A stretch of DNA of 64,000 nucleotides from JAJXWB01 sp046349085 (GTDB taxonomy: Bacteria > Pseudomonadota > Alphaproteobacteria > Rhizobiales > Beijerinckiaceae), in NCBI GenBank assembly GCA_046349085.1, contig JAXMDA010000012.1, forward strand, positions 10,032-74,031, written 5' to 3'. Below are positions 1 through 8,356 of the stretch, in pieces. The notes beneath the pieces are model-generated. The model saw only the letters and a program-made list of their open reading frames with translations, searched no databases and had not been told where the DNA came from. Position numbers and translations under genes: made by a program. Positions within the stretch are counted from its first letter, which is position 1, and every line of letters starts with the position of its first letter.

Positions 1-26
1 TTCATGAAAGCGCGGTGAGGCCGATC

Positions 27-103
27 GTCATCGCGAGGAGCGAAGCGACGGGGCAATGAGCGCCAAGGCGGGGCCCTGGATTGCTTCGCTCCGCTCGCAA
101 TGG
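27..103. repeat. Palindromic intergenic repeat (GCGAGxxxxGAAGC family), degenerate copy
   Basis: The two ends are near-inverted copies: GTCATCGCGAGGAGCGAAGC on the left and GGATTGCTTCGCTCCGCTCG on the right, with a spacer of about 35 bases. A cleaner copy of the same family lies at 33824-33897. It is non-coding and sits downstream of the argG stop codon. Confidence 0.6.
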
Positions 104-143
104 CGGACCATACCTCCCCGCAAGCGGGGAGGGACAACGCCTC

Positions 144-1484
144 CTACTTCTTCTCCCCGGCCTTCGGCAGCGCCAGCGCCTCGAAATCGGAACCGCCGAG
201 CAGGCCGACGCCGTTATACAGCCCGAGCTTCTCGCGCGTGTCGGCGATGTCCATGTTGCGCATGGTGAGCTGGCCGATGCGGTCGGCGGGCGTGAAGGCG
301 CCGGCGCCGCTTTCCATCGTCAGTCTTTCAGGGTGATAGGTCAGGTTCGGGCTCGTCGTGTCGAGAATCGAATAGTCGTTCCCGCGCCGCAGCTCGATCG
401 TCACTTCGCCCGTGATCGCGCTCGCCACCCAGCGCTGCGCCGTCTCGCGCAGCATCAGCGTCTGCGGATCGAACCAGCGGCCCTGATAGAGCAGGCGGCC
501 GAGGCGGCGGCCGTTGTTGCGGTACTGCTCGATCGTGTCTTCGTTGTGGATTCCGGTGACCAGCCGCTCGTAGGCGATGAACAGCAGCGCCATGCCGGGC
601 GCCTCGTAGATGCCGCGGCTCTTCGCCTCGATGATGCGGTTCTCGATCTGGTCGCACATGCCGAGCCCGTGCCGCCCGCCGATGACATTCGCCTCGGTGA
701 ACAACGCCAGCGCGTCGTCGAACGTCTTGCCGTTGAGCGCGACCGGCTGGCCCTGCTCGAAGCGCACCGTCACCGTTTCGCGCGCGACCTTGACGTCATC
801 CTTCCAGAAGGCGACGCCCATGATCGGATTGACGATGTTGATCCCGGCGTTGAGATATTCGAGGTCCTTCGCCTCGTGCGTCGCGCCGAGAATGTTCGAG
901 TCCGTCGAATAGGCCTTCTCCACGCTCGCCTTGTACTCGAAGCCGGCGGCGGCCATGTATTCGCTCATCTCCTTGCGGCCGCCGAGCTCGTCGATGAACT
1001 GCTGGTCGAGCCAGGGCTTGTAGATGCGCAGCGAAGGATTGGTCAGCAGGCCGTAGCGGTAGAAGCGCTCGATGTCGTTGCCCTTGTAGGTCGAGCCGTC
1101 GCCCCAGATGTTGACGCCGTCTTCCATCATCGCGCGCACCAGCGTCGTGCCGGTGACGGCGCGGCCGAGCGGCGTCGTGTTGAAATAGGTCGCGCCGGCA
1201 GTGGTGATGTGGAAGGCGCCGCACTGGATGGCGGCGATGCCTTCGGCGACGAGCTGCGGCCGGCAGTCGATCAGCCGCGCCGCGACCGCGCCATAGGCGA
1301 GCGCCTTGCGGGGAATGTCGTCGTAGTCGCTCTCGTCGGGCTGGCCGAGATTGGCGGTGTAGGCGTGGGGCAGGGCGCCCTTGGCGCGCATCCAGTGGAC
1401 GGCGGCCGATGTGTCGAGGCCGCCCGAAAAAGCGATGCCGACGCGCTCGCCGGCGGGCAGCCGTTGCAGAATCTTGCCGTCCAC
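144..1484 (-). CDS. argG: Argininosuccinate synthase, E. coli-type (long form)
   Basis: Joins citrulline and aspartate with ATP to form argininosuccinate, the penultimate step of arginine synthesis, in the cytoplasm. The 446-residue product has the ATP-pyrophosphatase loop AFSGGLDTSAA near residue 18 and conserved blocks such as GDGSTYKGNDIERFYRYGLL and TREKLGLY. It matches the ~447-residue E. coli form throughout, not the ~400-residue form typical of many alphaproteobacteria. The start is GTG at 1484, preceded by AAGGAG seven bases upstream. The gene stands alone and is flanked on both sides by palindromic repeats. Identification is secure. The choice of isoform is a point of interest. Confidence 0.96.
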   Translation of the reverse strand: MDGKILQRLPAGERVGIAFSGGLDTSAAVHWMRAKGALPHAYTANLGQPDESDYDDIPRKALAYGAVAARLIDCRPQLVAEGIAAIQCGAFHITTAGATYFNTTPLGRAVTGTTLVRAMMEDGVNIWGDGSTYKGNDIERFYRYGLLTNPSLRIYKPWLDQQFIDELGGRKEMSEYMAAAGFEYKASVEKAYSTDSNILGATHEAKDLEYLNAGINIVNPIMGVAFWKDDVKVARETVTVRFEQGQPVALNGKTFDDALALFTEANVIGGRHGLGMCDQIENRIIEAKSRGIYEAPGMALLFIAYERLVTGIHNEDTIEQYRNNGRRLGRLLYQGRWFDPQTLMLRETAQRWVASAITGEVTIELRRGNDYSILDTTSPNLTYHPERLTMESGAGAFTPADRIGQLTMRNMDIADTREKLGLYNGVGLLGGSDFEALALPKAGEKK

Positions 1485-1508
1485 GTTCCGTCTCCTTGCA
1501 ACATCCCG

Positions 1509-1604
1509 AGTGTCATCCCCGCGAAAGCGGGGATCCAGAGCAACGCCGGCGATCCGGGTCCTGGGTCCCGGCTCGATCGCTGCGCGATCGTCCGGGATGA
1601 CACT
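1509..1604. repeat. Palindromic repeat of the GTCATCCCCGC..GCGGGG family
   Basis: The termini GAGTGTCATCCC and GGGATGACACTC are exact inverted repeats about 95 bases apart. Inside is a second small palindrome, CCCCGCGAAAGCGGGG. A related element with GTCATTCCCGC termini is at 41409-41508. It occupies the argG upstream gap. Confidence 0.75.
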
Positions 1605-1650
1605 CTTCGCAATCGTCGGTCGCCCGTATAAGGCCTCGCGCCGCGCTAGG

Positions 1651-2343
1651 CTACCTCGGGGCCGCGCGCCCCGCCTTCGCCGCGATCCAGATCACATGCC
1701 GCGCCCCGCCGCCCTTGCCGTTGGCGCGGGCGCGAACCTCCTCGACGGCGAAGCCGGCCTGCTTCAGCCGCTTTGTGAAGGCTGCGTCCGGTCCCGAGGA
1801 CCAGACGGCCAGCAGGCCGCCGGGGCGCAGCGCCGCGAAGGCGCTGCGCAGGCCGCCGGCGGAATAGAGCCGGTCGTTGGACTCGCGCGTCAGCCCGTCC
1901 GGGCCGTTATCGACGTCGAGCAGGATCGCGTCCCAGCCTCCGCGCCCGGCCTCAATCAGGGCGCCGACGTCCGCCTCGCGGATCGTCACGCGGGGATCGT
2001 CGAGGCTGCCCTTGAATACCTCGGCCATCGGCCCGCGCGCCCAGGCGACGACGGCGGGGACCAGTTCCGCGACGACGACGTCTGCCTGCGGCCCGAGCTT
2101 GTCCAGCGCGGCGCGCAGGGTGAAGCCCATGCCGAGCCCGCCGATCAGCAGCCGCGGCGCGGGCCGTCCCTGCAGGCGTTCGCAGGCGAGCGTGGCCAGC
2201 GCCTGCTCCGAGCCGCTGAGGCGCGAGTTCATCAGCTCGTTGTCGCCGAGCATGATCGAGAACTCCGTCCCGCGCCGCTTGAGGCGCAGGGTTCCTTCGC
2301 CGCCGGGGATGTCGGCCGTGTCGATATGGACCCAAGGGATCAT
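1651..2343 (-). CDS. Spermidine synthase-like methyltransferase-fold protein
   Basis: A 230-residue protein with a class I SAM-dependent or aminopropyltransferase Rossmann fold. Visible are a nucleotide-binding stretch LLIGGLGMGFTLRAAL (about residues 64-79), the acidic strand end VVVAELVPAVVAWA, and ILLDVDNGPDGL, where spermidine synthases carry their catalytic Asp region. It lacks the N-terminal beta domain of full spermidine synthases (about 280 residues or more), so true polyamine synthesis is uncertain. The start was set at ATG 2343 because the upstream extension is low-complexity and runs into a CCTCCCC palindrome. It is divergent from tgt. Its substrate is unknown. Confidence 0.8.
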   Translation of the reverse strand: MIPWVHIDTADIPGGEGTLRLKRRGTEFSIMLGDNELMNSRLSGSEQALATLACERLQGRPAPRLLIGGLGMGFTLRAALDKLGPQADVVVAELVPAVVAWARGPMAEVFKGSLDDPRVTIREADVGALIEAGRGGWDAILLDVDNGPDGLTRESNDRLYSAGGLRSAFAALRPGGLLAVWSSGPDAAFTKRLKQAGFAVEEVRARANGKGGGARHVIWIAAKAGRAAPR

Positions 2344-2400
2344 GGCGGGGTGCTTACGGATTGCGCGACCGCGCGGCAAGCCGATGCAAGGATCAGATTC

Positions 2401-2421
2401 CCTCCCCACAAGGGGGAGGGG
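2401..2421. repeat. Short CCTCCCC..GGGGAGGGG palindrome
   Basis: A hairpin in the 142-base divergent gap between the methyltransferase-like gene and tgt. It resembles the ends of the CTCCC-type repeats at 44212, 62100 and 63718. No T-run follows on either strand, so it is not an obvious terminator. Confidence 0.4.
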
Positions 2422-2485
2422 AGTGGACGCAGCCTGTTTCCGGGGGTCTCTATCCTCGGCGCCCACACCCCTCTATGAAGCCGCC

Positions 2486-3607
2486 ATGACCGGCTTCTCC
2501 CTGAAAATCGCCGCGACCGACGGCGCCGCCCGCACGGGCGAGATCACGACCGCGCGCGGAAAAATCCGCACGCCCGCCTTCATGCCCGTCGGCACGGCGG
2601 CGACGGTGAAGGCCATGTATGCCGGGCAGGTGCGGGAGCTCGGCGCCGATATCGTGCTCGGCAACGTCTATCACCTCATGCTGCGGCCGGGCGCAGAGCG
2701 CGTCGCCGAGCTCGGGGGCCTCCACAAATTCATGAATTGGCCGCACCCGATCCTCACGGATTCCGGCGGCTTTCAGGTGATGTCGCTCGCCAAGCTGCGC
2801 AAGCTCGACGAGAAGGGCGTGACCTTCCAGTCGCATATCGACGGCTCGAAGCATGTGCTGACGCCCGAGCGCTCCATGGAAATCCAGGCGCTGCTCGGCT
2901 CCGACATCCAGATGCAGTTCGACGAATGCATCCGCCTTCCGGCCGCGCGCGACGACCAGGAGCGCGCCATGCGCCTGTCGCTGCGCTGGGCCGAGCGCTC
3001 GCGCAAGGCCTTTGCTGCGCAAGAGGGCAGGGCGATCTTCGGCATCGTCCAGGGCGGCGACGATCGCGCGCTGCGCGTCGAGAGCGCGAAAGCGCTGGCC
3101 GGCATGGATTTTCACGGACTCGCCGTCGGCGGGCTGGCGGTCGGCGAGCCGCAGGACGTGATGCTGGCGATGATCGAGACGGTCGAGCCGCATCTGCCGC
3201 AGGACAAGCCGCGCTATCTCATGGGCGTCGGCACGCCCGACGATATTCTTCAAAGCGTGGCGCGCGGCGTCGACATGTTCGACTGCGTCATGCCGACGCG
3301 CGCCGGCCGGCACGGCCTCGCCTATACGCGCTTCGGCCGCGTGAACCTGAGGAACGCGAAACACGCCGCCGACCCGCGCCCGCTCGACGCGGAGTCGAGC
3401 TGCCCGGCGGCGCGCGACTATTCGCGCGCCTATCTGCATCATCTCGTCAAATCCGGGGAGATTCTGGCGATGATGCTGCTGACCTGGAACAATCTCGCCT
3501 ACTATCAGGACCTGATGGCCGGCGCGCGAAAAGCGATCGCGGAGGGGCGCTACGCCGATTACGTCGCCGAATGCAGGGAAGGATGGGCGCGCGGCGAGAG
3601 CGCGTAG
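2486..3607 (+). CDS. tgt: tRNA-guanine(34) transglycosylase
   Basis: Exchanges G34 of Asp, Asn, His and Tyr tRNAs for preQ1 in queuosine synthesis. The 373-residue product contains the TIM-barrel landmarks LTDSGGFQV (Asp92, substrate pocket), GIVQGG (186-191), GGLAVGE (215-221) and FDCVMPTRAGRHG with the nucleophile Asp266. The C-terminal zinc motif is altered. Where Zymomonas TGT has C-x-C-x2-C before SRAY, this protein has a single Cys306 in SSCPAARDYSRAY. The His ligand position in the following helix reads TWNN (333-336), so three of four ligands are missing. Start ATG 2486 was chosen over longer in-frame starts because homology begins here. It is followed at 3612 by the RraA-like gene, possibly co-transcribed. 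Confidence 0.95.
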   Translation: MTGFSLKIAATDGAARTGEITTARGKIRTPAFMPVGTAATVKAMYAGQVRELGADIVLGNVYHLMLRPGAERVAELGGLHKFMNWPHPILTDSGGFQVMSLAKLRKLDEKGVTFQSHIDGSKHVLTPERSMEIQALLGSDIQMQFDECIRLPAARDDQERAMRLSLRWAERSRKAFAAQEGRAIFGIVQGGDDRALRVESAKALAGMDFHGLAVGGLAVGEPQDVMLAMIETVEPHLPQDKPRYLMGVGTPDDILQSVARGVDMFDCVMPTRAGRHGLAYTRFGRVNLRNAKHAADPRPLDAESSCPAARDYSRAYLHHLVKSGEILAMMLLTWNNLAYYQDLMAGARKAIAEGRYADYVAECREGWARGESA

Positions 3608-3611
3608 AGGA

Positions 3612-4238
3612 ATGAAGATGCAGAGTTTCACCCGCCCCGACCGCGCCCTCGTCGAAGCCTTCCGGAACGCGCCGACCGCCGTCGTCAGCGACAATCTCGA
3701 CCGGCTCGCAGGCCTCACGGGCCTGCGCCCGTTCCATCGTCGCGGCCATCTCCTCGGCCCCGCGCGCACCGTGCGGACCCGTCCCGGCGACAACCTGTTC
3801 ATCCACAAGATGCTCGATGTCGTCGAGCCTGGCGACGTCGTCGTGGTGGCGGGCGAGGGCGACGTCTCGCGCGCTCTCGTCGGCGAGATCATGAAGGCGA
3901 TCGCCGAGAAGCGCGGCGTCGCGGGCTTCGTCATCGACGGCGCGATCCGGGATTCGGCGGCCTTTGCCGCCTCCGACTTCCCGTGCTTCGCGCGCGGCGT
4001 CACGCATCGCGGCCCCTACAAGGACGGGCCGGGCGCGCTCGACGTTCCGGTCGCCATATCGGGAACCGTCGTCTCGCCCGGCGACATCGTCGTCGGCGAC
4101 GAGGATGGCGTCGTGACGTTTTCGCGCGAGATCGCCGTCGATCTCGCAGCGGCCGTGGGAAAGCAATTGGCGCGCGAGGCCGAGATCATGCGGGCCATCG
4201 CCGACGGGACCTATACGGGCGCCTACGCGAAGAAATAG
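3612..4238 (+). CDS. RraA-like protein (HMG/CHA aldolase family)
   Basis: A 208-residue member of the RraA / 4-hydroxy-4-methyl-2-oxoglutarate aldolase family. Typical blocks are TAVVSDNLDRL near the N-terminus, the GDVVVVAG strand, GVAGFVIDGAIRD with the conserved D-x-x-x-R-D metal/substrate site, and PGDIVVGDEDGVV. Class II pyruvate aldolases of this type cleave hydroxy-acids of aromatic degradation, while E. coli RraA itself inhibits RNase E. Sequence alone does not tell them apart. The length and the intact Asp/Arg site favour an enzyme. It starts four bases after the tgt stop, so it is probably in the same transcript, but no functional link to queuosine is evident. Confidence 0.85.
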   Translation: MKMQSFTRPDRALVEAFRNAPTAVVSDNLDRLAGLTGLRPFHRRGHLLGPARTVRTRPGDNLFIHKMLDVVEPGDVVVVAGEGDVSRALVGEIMKAIAEKRGVAGFVIDGAIRDSAAFAASDFPCFARGVTHRGPYKDGPGALDVPVAISGTVVSPGDIVVGDEDGVVTFSREIAVDLAAAVGKQLAREAEIMRAIADGTYTGAYAKK

Positions 4239-4302
4239 GCCGGTTGCCCCGCCGCCGCGCCTTCGCCTAGCATTCGGGGAACAAGCGCAAGCGGGGCAGG
4301 GC

Positions 4303-5190
4303 GTGGGCGATTATCTCGGGAAGCGGTTCGACGTGCGCGTCGAAAGGGATGTGAAATACGCCGTCGGCGGCGTCGATTTCACGAAGGGGCTGCGCTATCG
4401 CGACCTTAAGCTCGACGTCTATAGCCCTGTCGGCGACGCGGGCGGCGCGCGCCCGGCGCTCATTCTCGCCTTCGGCGGCGCGTTCCATCGCGGCTCGAAG
4501 GAAACGGACGAATTCGGCGACGCCGAGGGCTATTCGACGCCGGTCGCGGAATATTGCCGCCTCTTCGCGGCGCGCGGCTATGTCTGCTTCTGCATCGACT
4601 ACCGCCTGACGCAGGAGGATTGCGAGGGCGGCGTCACGCCCGTGCTCGATCCGGCCGAACCGATGAACAAGGATCGCGTCAATGTCGTGCGCGGCATGTT
4701 GGGCCTGCCGCCCGCGACCGACGACGAGCTTGCGCGCGGAATCGAAGCGGCGACGGATGACATGGTCCATGCGATCGGTTTCGTCCGCAGCCGCTCGCGG
4801 CATTACGGCGTCGACATCCATCGCATCGCCATAGGCGGATTTTCGGCGGGCGCGGTTATTTCGCTCGCCGCCGCCTTCGTCGAGCGCGCGCCGGTCGCCG
4901 CTGTGATCTCCCTGTCGGGACGACTGTCCGAGACGGCGCGCAGGACGTGCGTGACCGGCGCGGCGGACGAACCCGCCGTGCTGATGTTCGTCGGGGACCG
5001 CGATCTGCCGGTCATGGCCGAGGCGGCCCCGCCGATGGCCGCGCGCTTCGAGGAAGTCGGCGCGCGCTACCGTCTGGAGCGGCTGGCCAATTCCACGCAT
5101 TTCTATCCGAAGACGACGCCGACCTCGGGCGGCGCGGACGTCGAGACGACGATGGCGAGCTTCCTGAAAGAGGCGTTACGGCTGGGCTGA
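4303..5190 (+). CDS. Alpha/beta hydrolase (esterase/lipase-like)
   Basis: A 295-residue alpha/beta-hydrolase with a GGFSAGA nucleophile elbow (Ser181), an oxyanion-type loop FGGAFHRGS (residues 57-65) in the HGG position, an acid strand VGDRDLPV and a late His in STHFYP. This is the layout of carboxylesterase/feruloyl-esterase-like enzymes. No signal peptide is visible, so it is probably cytoplasmic. The start is GTG 4303. It is the last gene of a plus-strand run. The downstream gap contains a minus-strand RNA terminator at 5210-5248. Substrate unknown. Confidence 0.85.
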   Translation: MGDYLGKRFDVRVERDVKYAVGGVDFTKGLRYRDLKLDVYSPVGDAGGARPALILAFGGAFHRGSKETDEFGDAEGYSTPVAEYCRLFAARGYVCFCIDYRLTQEDCEGGVTPVLDPAEPMNKDRVNVVRGMLGLPPATDDELARGIEAATDDMVHAIGFVRSRSRHYGVDIHRIAIGGFSAGAVISLAAAFVERAPVAAVISLSGRLSETARRTCVTGAADEPAVLMFVGDRDLPVMAEAAPPMAARFEEVGARYRLERLANSTHFYPKTTPTSGGADVETTMASFLKEALRLG

Positions 5191-5209
5191 ACGACCGCGA
5201 AGCGGTCCG

Positions 5210-5248
5210 AAAATAAAAAGAGCGGGGCAGCCGACGCTGCTCCCGCTC
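5210..5248 (-). terminator. Intrinsic terminator of the minus-strand RNA
   Basis: On the minus strand GAGCGGG-A-GCAGC pairs with GCTGC-CCCGCTC across a four-base loop and is followed by TTTTTATTTT. There is no T-run on the plus-strand side, so it is directional. Confidence 0.75.
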
Positions 5249-5410
5249 CCATTCTCTGCCCGTGTCCTTGAACCGGTCTCCGCGTGGCTCTGCGGCTCTT
5301 CCGACGCCCGACGGCGTCGTGCGGATCCCAGCGTCCTCCCTCGACTTGGACTGCGGCATCCGGCGATCCGGACGCGGCCCTTACGGTTAGGCGCTGGACC
5401 CTAGACAAGG
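5210..5410 (-). ncRNA. Candidate structured small RNA
   Basis: The 461-base gap between the hydrolase and proS contains no convincing CDS. Read on the minus strand it holds an ordered set of hairpins: GCGTCCGG/CCGGATGC (one G-U pair) with loop ATCG near 5370, CGACGCC/GGCGTCG near 5310, and CCGC/GCGG near 5290. It ends in a strong intrinsic terminator. The CCGCGTCC segment could instead pair with GGACACGG near the 3' end to form a rod, as in 6S RNA, but I cannot confirm that family. A weak GTCGAC-17-CTAGGG promoter is possible near 5400-5430. The 5' end is a guess. Confidence 0.45.
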
Positions 5411-5651
5411 GTTTTCTCTTTGTCGACGGGTCAAGATCAAAATTCGTATAAAATTTCATCCCGCAGCGCACAATTCGGTCTTTGTCAGGCCGCGAATTGT
5501 CATTTGTCGCCGACCTGACCGTCTCGCGCCGGACGACGAGCGGCCGTCCAGCCGGCGGCGCGGTCGCAAATGACGGGCTTCCCTTGTGTTTTGCCGGGCC
5601 TTGCGTTTGAACTGGCCCTGACGCGCCGCAGCAGATTCGAGACGACGACCG

Positions 5652-6974
5652 ATGCGCCTTTCCCGCTATTTCCTGCCCATCCTTCGCGAGAACCCGAAGG
5701 AGGCCGAAATCGTCTCGCACCGCCTCATGCTGCGCGCCGGCATGATCCGGCAGGAATCGGCCGGCATCTACGCCTGGCTGCCGTTGGGCCTGCGCGTGCT
5801 CAACAAGATCAACGCCATTGTGCGCGAGGAGCAGAACCGCGCCGGCGCCATCGAAGTCCTGATGCCGACCATCCAGTCGGCCGAACTCTGGCGCGAATCC
5901 GGCCGCTACGAGGCCTATGGCAAGGAGATGCTGCGCATCCAGGACCGGCACGAGCGCGAGATGCTGTACGGGCCGACCAACGAGGAAATGATCACCGAGA
6001 TCTTTCGGGCCTATGTGAAGTCCTACAAGGACCTACCGCTCAATCTCTACCACATCCAGTGGAAGTTCCGCGACGAGGTGCGCCCGCGCTTCGGCGTCAT
6101 GCGCGGTCGCGAATTCCTGATGAAGGACGCCTATTCCTTCGACCTCGACGAGGCCGGCGCGCGCCATTCCTACAACCGCATGTTCACCGCCTATCTGCGC
6201 ACCTTCGCGCGCCTCGGCCTGAAGGCGATCCCGATGCGCGCCGACACCGGCCCGATCGGCGGCGACCTCAGCCACGAATTCATCGTGCTGGCGTCCACCG
6301 GCGAGAGCCAGGTGTTCTGCCACAAGGATTTCCTCGATTTCGAAGTCCCGCCCGCGAATATCGATTTCGACGACGCGGCGACCATGCAGGGCGTGTTCGA
6401 CAAGTGGACGAGCCGCTACGCCGCCACCGAGGAAATGCACGACGCCGCGAAATTCGAGGGCCTGAGCGAGGTCGACAGGGTCTCTGCGCGCGGCATCGAG
6501 GTCGGCCATATTTTCTACTTCGGGACCAAGTATTCCGAACCGATGCGGGCCGTCGTCAACGGCCCGGACGGCAAGGAGACGCCCGTGCAGATGGGGTCCT
6601 ACGGCATCGGCCCGTCGCGGCTGGTCGCCGCGATCATCGAGGCGAGCCACGACGACAACGGCATCGTCTGGCCGGAATCGGTCGCGCCGTTCAAGGTCGG
6701 CCTCGCCAACCTGAAGGTCGGCGACGCGGCGACCGACGCCGCCTGCGCCGACCTCTACGCCAGGCTGGGCGCCGCTGGCGTCGATACGCTCTACGACGAC
6801 CGCGACGAACGCCCGGGCGCGAAATTCGCCACCATGGACCTGATCGGCCTGCCCTGGCAGGTGATCGTCGGCCCCAAGGGCCTCGCGGAAGGCAAGGTCG
6901 AGGTGAAGAACCGCAAGACGGGCGAGAAGGCGATGCTGTCGCCCGACGACGCGCTGCAGAAGGTTTGCGGATGA
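5652..6974 (+). CDS. proS: Prolyl-tRNA synthetase (short bacterial form)
   Basis: Charges tRNA-Pro. The 440-residue class II synthetase has motif 1 around GIYAWLPLGLRVLNKI, motif 2 around FRDEVRPRFGVMRGREF (with MKDAYSFD), and motif 3 GSYGIGPSR. It is ~130 residues shorter than E. coli ProS because it lacks the INS editing domain between motifs 2 and 3, as is normal for alphaproteobacteria. The C-terminal anticodon-binding domain follows (LYDDRDERPGAKF). Start ATG 5652 aligns with the family N-terminus MRLSRYFLP. It heads the proS-lolC/E-lolD run, and lolC/E begins 16 bases after its stop. Confidence 0.97.
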   Translation: MRLSRYFLPILRENPKEAEIVSHRLMLRAGMIRQESAGIYAWLPLGLRVLNKINAIVREEQNRAGAIEVLMPTIQSAELWRESGRYEAYGKEMLRIQDRHEREMLYGPTNEEMITEIFRAYVKSYKDLPLNLYHIQWKFRDEVRPRFGVMRGREFLMKDAYSFDLDEAGARHSYNRMFTAYLRTFARLGLKAIPMRADTGPIGGDLSHEFIVLASTGESQVFCHKDFLDFEVPPANIDFDDAATMQGVFDKWTSRYAATEEMHDAAKFEGLSEVDRVSARGIEVGHIFYFGTKYSEPMRAVVNGPDGKETPVQMGSYGIGPSRLVAAIIEASHDDNGIVWPESVAPFKVGLANLKVGDAATDAACADLYARLGAAGVDTLYDDRDERPGAKFATMDLIGLPWQVIVGPKGLAEGKVEVKNRKTGEKAMLSPDDALQKVCG

Positions 6975-6990
6975 GGACCGTTCGCGCCGC

Positions 6991-8310
6991 ATGACCGACG
7001 CCGCTTTCGACACCTCCGCGCCGGCCGCAGCGCTCCCTTCGCGCACGAAGCCGTTTGCGCCGTTCGAGTGGACGTTGGCGCTGCGTTACCTGCGCGCGCG
7101 TCGCGCCCGCGGCCTGGTGTCCGTCATCGCCGGCTTTTCTTTCCTCGGCATCATGCTCGGCGTCGCCACGCTCATCGTCGTGATGAGCGTGATGAACGGC
7201 TTCCACAAGGAGCTGCTCGACAAGATCGTCGGCGTCAACGGGCATATCTTCGTGCAGGCCGCCGACGCGCCGATGAAGGATTACGACGAGATGACCGAGC
7301 GCATCCGCAAGGTCAAAGGCGTCGCCATGGCCCTGCCGATGATCGAGGGCGCGGCCGGCGTTTCCTCGCCCTTCGGCCAGACCGGCGCGCTGGCGCGCGG
7401 GGTGCGCGAGGCCGATCTCGAAAAGCTGCCGGGCGTGGCGGGCAACATCAAGACGGGCGAGATATTCGGCTTCGACAAGGTCGACGAGGACCATCCCGCC
7501 AGCGTCGTCATCGGCCGCCGCATGGCGGACAAACTGTCCGCGCGCGTCGGCGACACGATCAGCATCCTCACGGCGCGCGGCGCGCAGACGCCGTTCGGCG
7601 TCGCGCCGCGCATCAAGGCCTATCCGGTGCGCGCCATCTTCTCGATGGGCATGGCGGAATTCGACGGCGTCTTCGTGTACATGCCGCTGAGCGAGGCGCA
7701 GGCCTATTTCAACCGCGACGGCGAGGTCTCGGTGATCGAGGTCTTTCTCGACAATGCCGAGAAGATCGACGAAATGCGGCCGAAGATCCAGGAGGCGGCG
7801 GGCCGCCCCGTCATCCTCACCGACTGGCGGCAGGCGAACGAGACCTTCTTCAATGCGCTCAAGGTCGAGCGCAACGTCATGTTCATCATCCTCACGCTGA
7901 TCGTTCTGGTGGCCGCGCTCAACATCATCTCCGGCCTCATCATGCTGGTGCGCGACAAGGCCCACGACATCGCCATCCTGCGCACCATGGGCGCGACCAA
8001 ATATTCGGTCATGCGCGTCTTCCTCATCACCGGCACGTCGATCGGCGTCGCCGGCGTGATCGCCGGCACGCTGCTCGGCCTCGCGCTCGCGCACAACCTC
8101 GAGGCGATCCGCACGCTGCTGAACCGGCTGCTGCACGCCGATCTCTTTCCGGCGGAAATCTACTTCCTGTCGCGCCTTCCCTCGGTGGTCGATCCGCGCG
8201 AGGTCGTCGCGGTCGTGGTCATGACGCTGATCCTGTCGATCCTCGCCAGCCTCTATCCCGCCTGGCGCGCGGCGAGCCTCGATCCGGTCGAGGCGCTGAG
8301 GTACGAATGA
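6991..8310 (+). CDS. lolC: Lipoprotein-releasing ABC transporter permease (LolC/LolE family)
   Basis: Inner-membrane permease of the Lol system, which extracts outer-membrane lipoproteins and passes them to LolA. The 439-residue protein has the MacB/FtsX-type layout: a cytoplasmic N-terminal segment containing FEWTLALRYLRARRARG, a first membrane span (about residues 45-66), a ~220-residue periplasmic domain, and three C-terminal spans beginning near VMFIILTLIVLVAALNII. It ends with YPAWRAASLDPVEALRYE, a typical FtsX-family tail. Only one permease gene accompanies lolD, so a homodimer is likely. The symbol lolC is by family; lolE would fit equally well. Confidence 0.92.
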   Translation: MTDAAFDTSAPAAALPSRTKPFAPFEWTLALRYLRARRARGLVSVIAGFSFLGIMLGVATLIVVMSVMNGFHKELLDKIVGVNGHIFVQAADAPMKDYDEMTERIRKVKGVAMALPMIEGAAGVSSPFGQTGALARGVREADLEKLPGVAGNIKTGEIFGFDKVDEDHPASVVIGRRMADKLSARVGDTISILTARGAQTPFGVAPRIKAYPVRAIFSMGMAEFDGVFVYMPLSEAQAYFNRDGEVSVIEVFLDNAEKIDEMRPKIQEAAGRPVILTDWRQANETFFNALKVERNVMFIILTLIVLVAALNIISGLIMLVRDKAHDIAILRTMGATKYSVMRVFLITGTSIGVAGVIAGTLLGLALAHNLEAIRTLLNRLLHADLFPAEIYFLSRLPSVVDPREVVAVVVMTLILSILASLYPAWRAASLDPVEALRYE

Positions 8311-8356
8311 TGCAGATGGCCCATTTGTCCCTCGTGGCGCTGCAGCGCGCGCGCCC

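Noticed and set aside
5103..5951. 282-codon minus-strand frame across the 5.2-5.65 kb gap
   Set aside because: It runs antisense through proS and through the structured RNA region, with no protein-like features.
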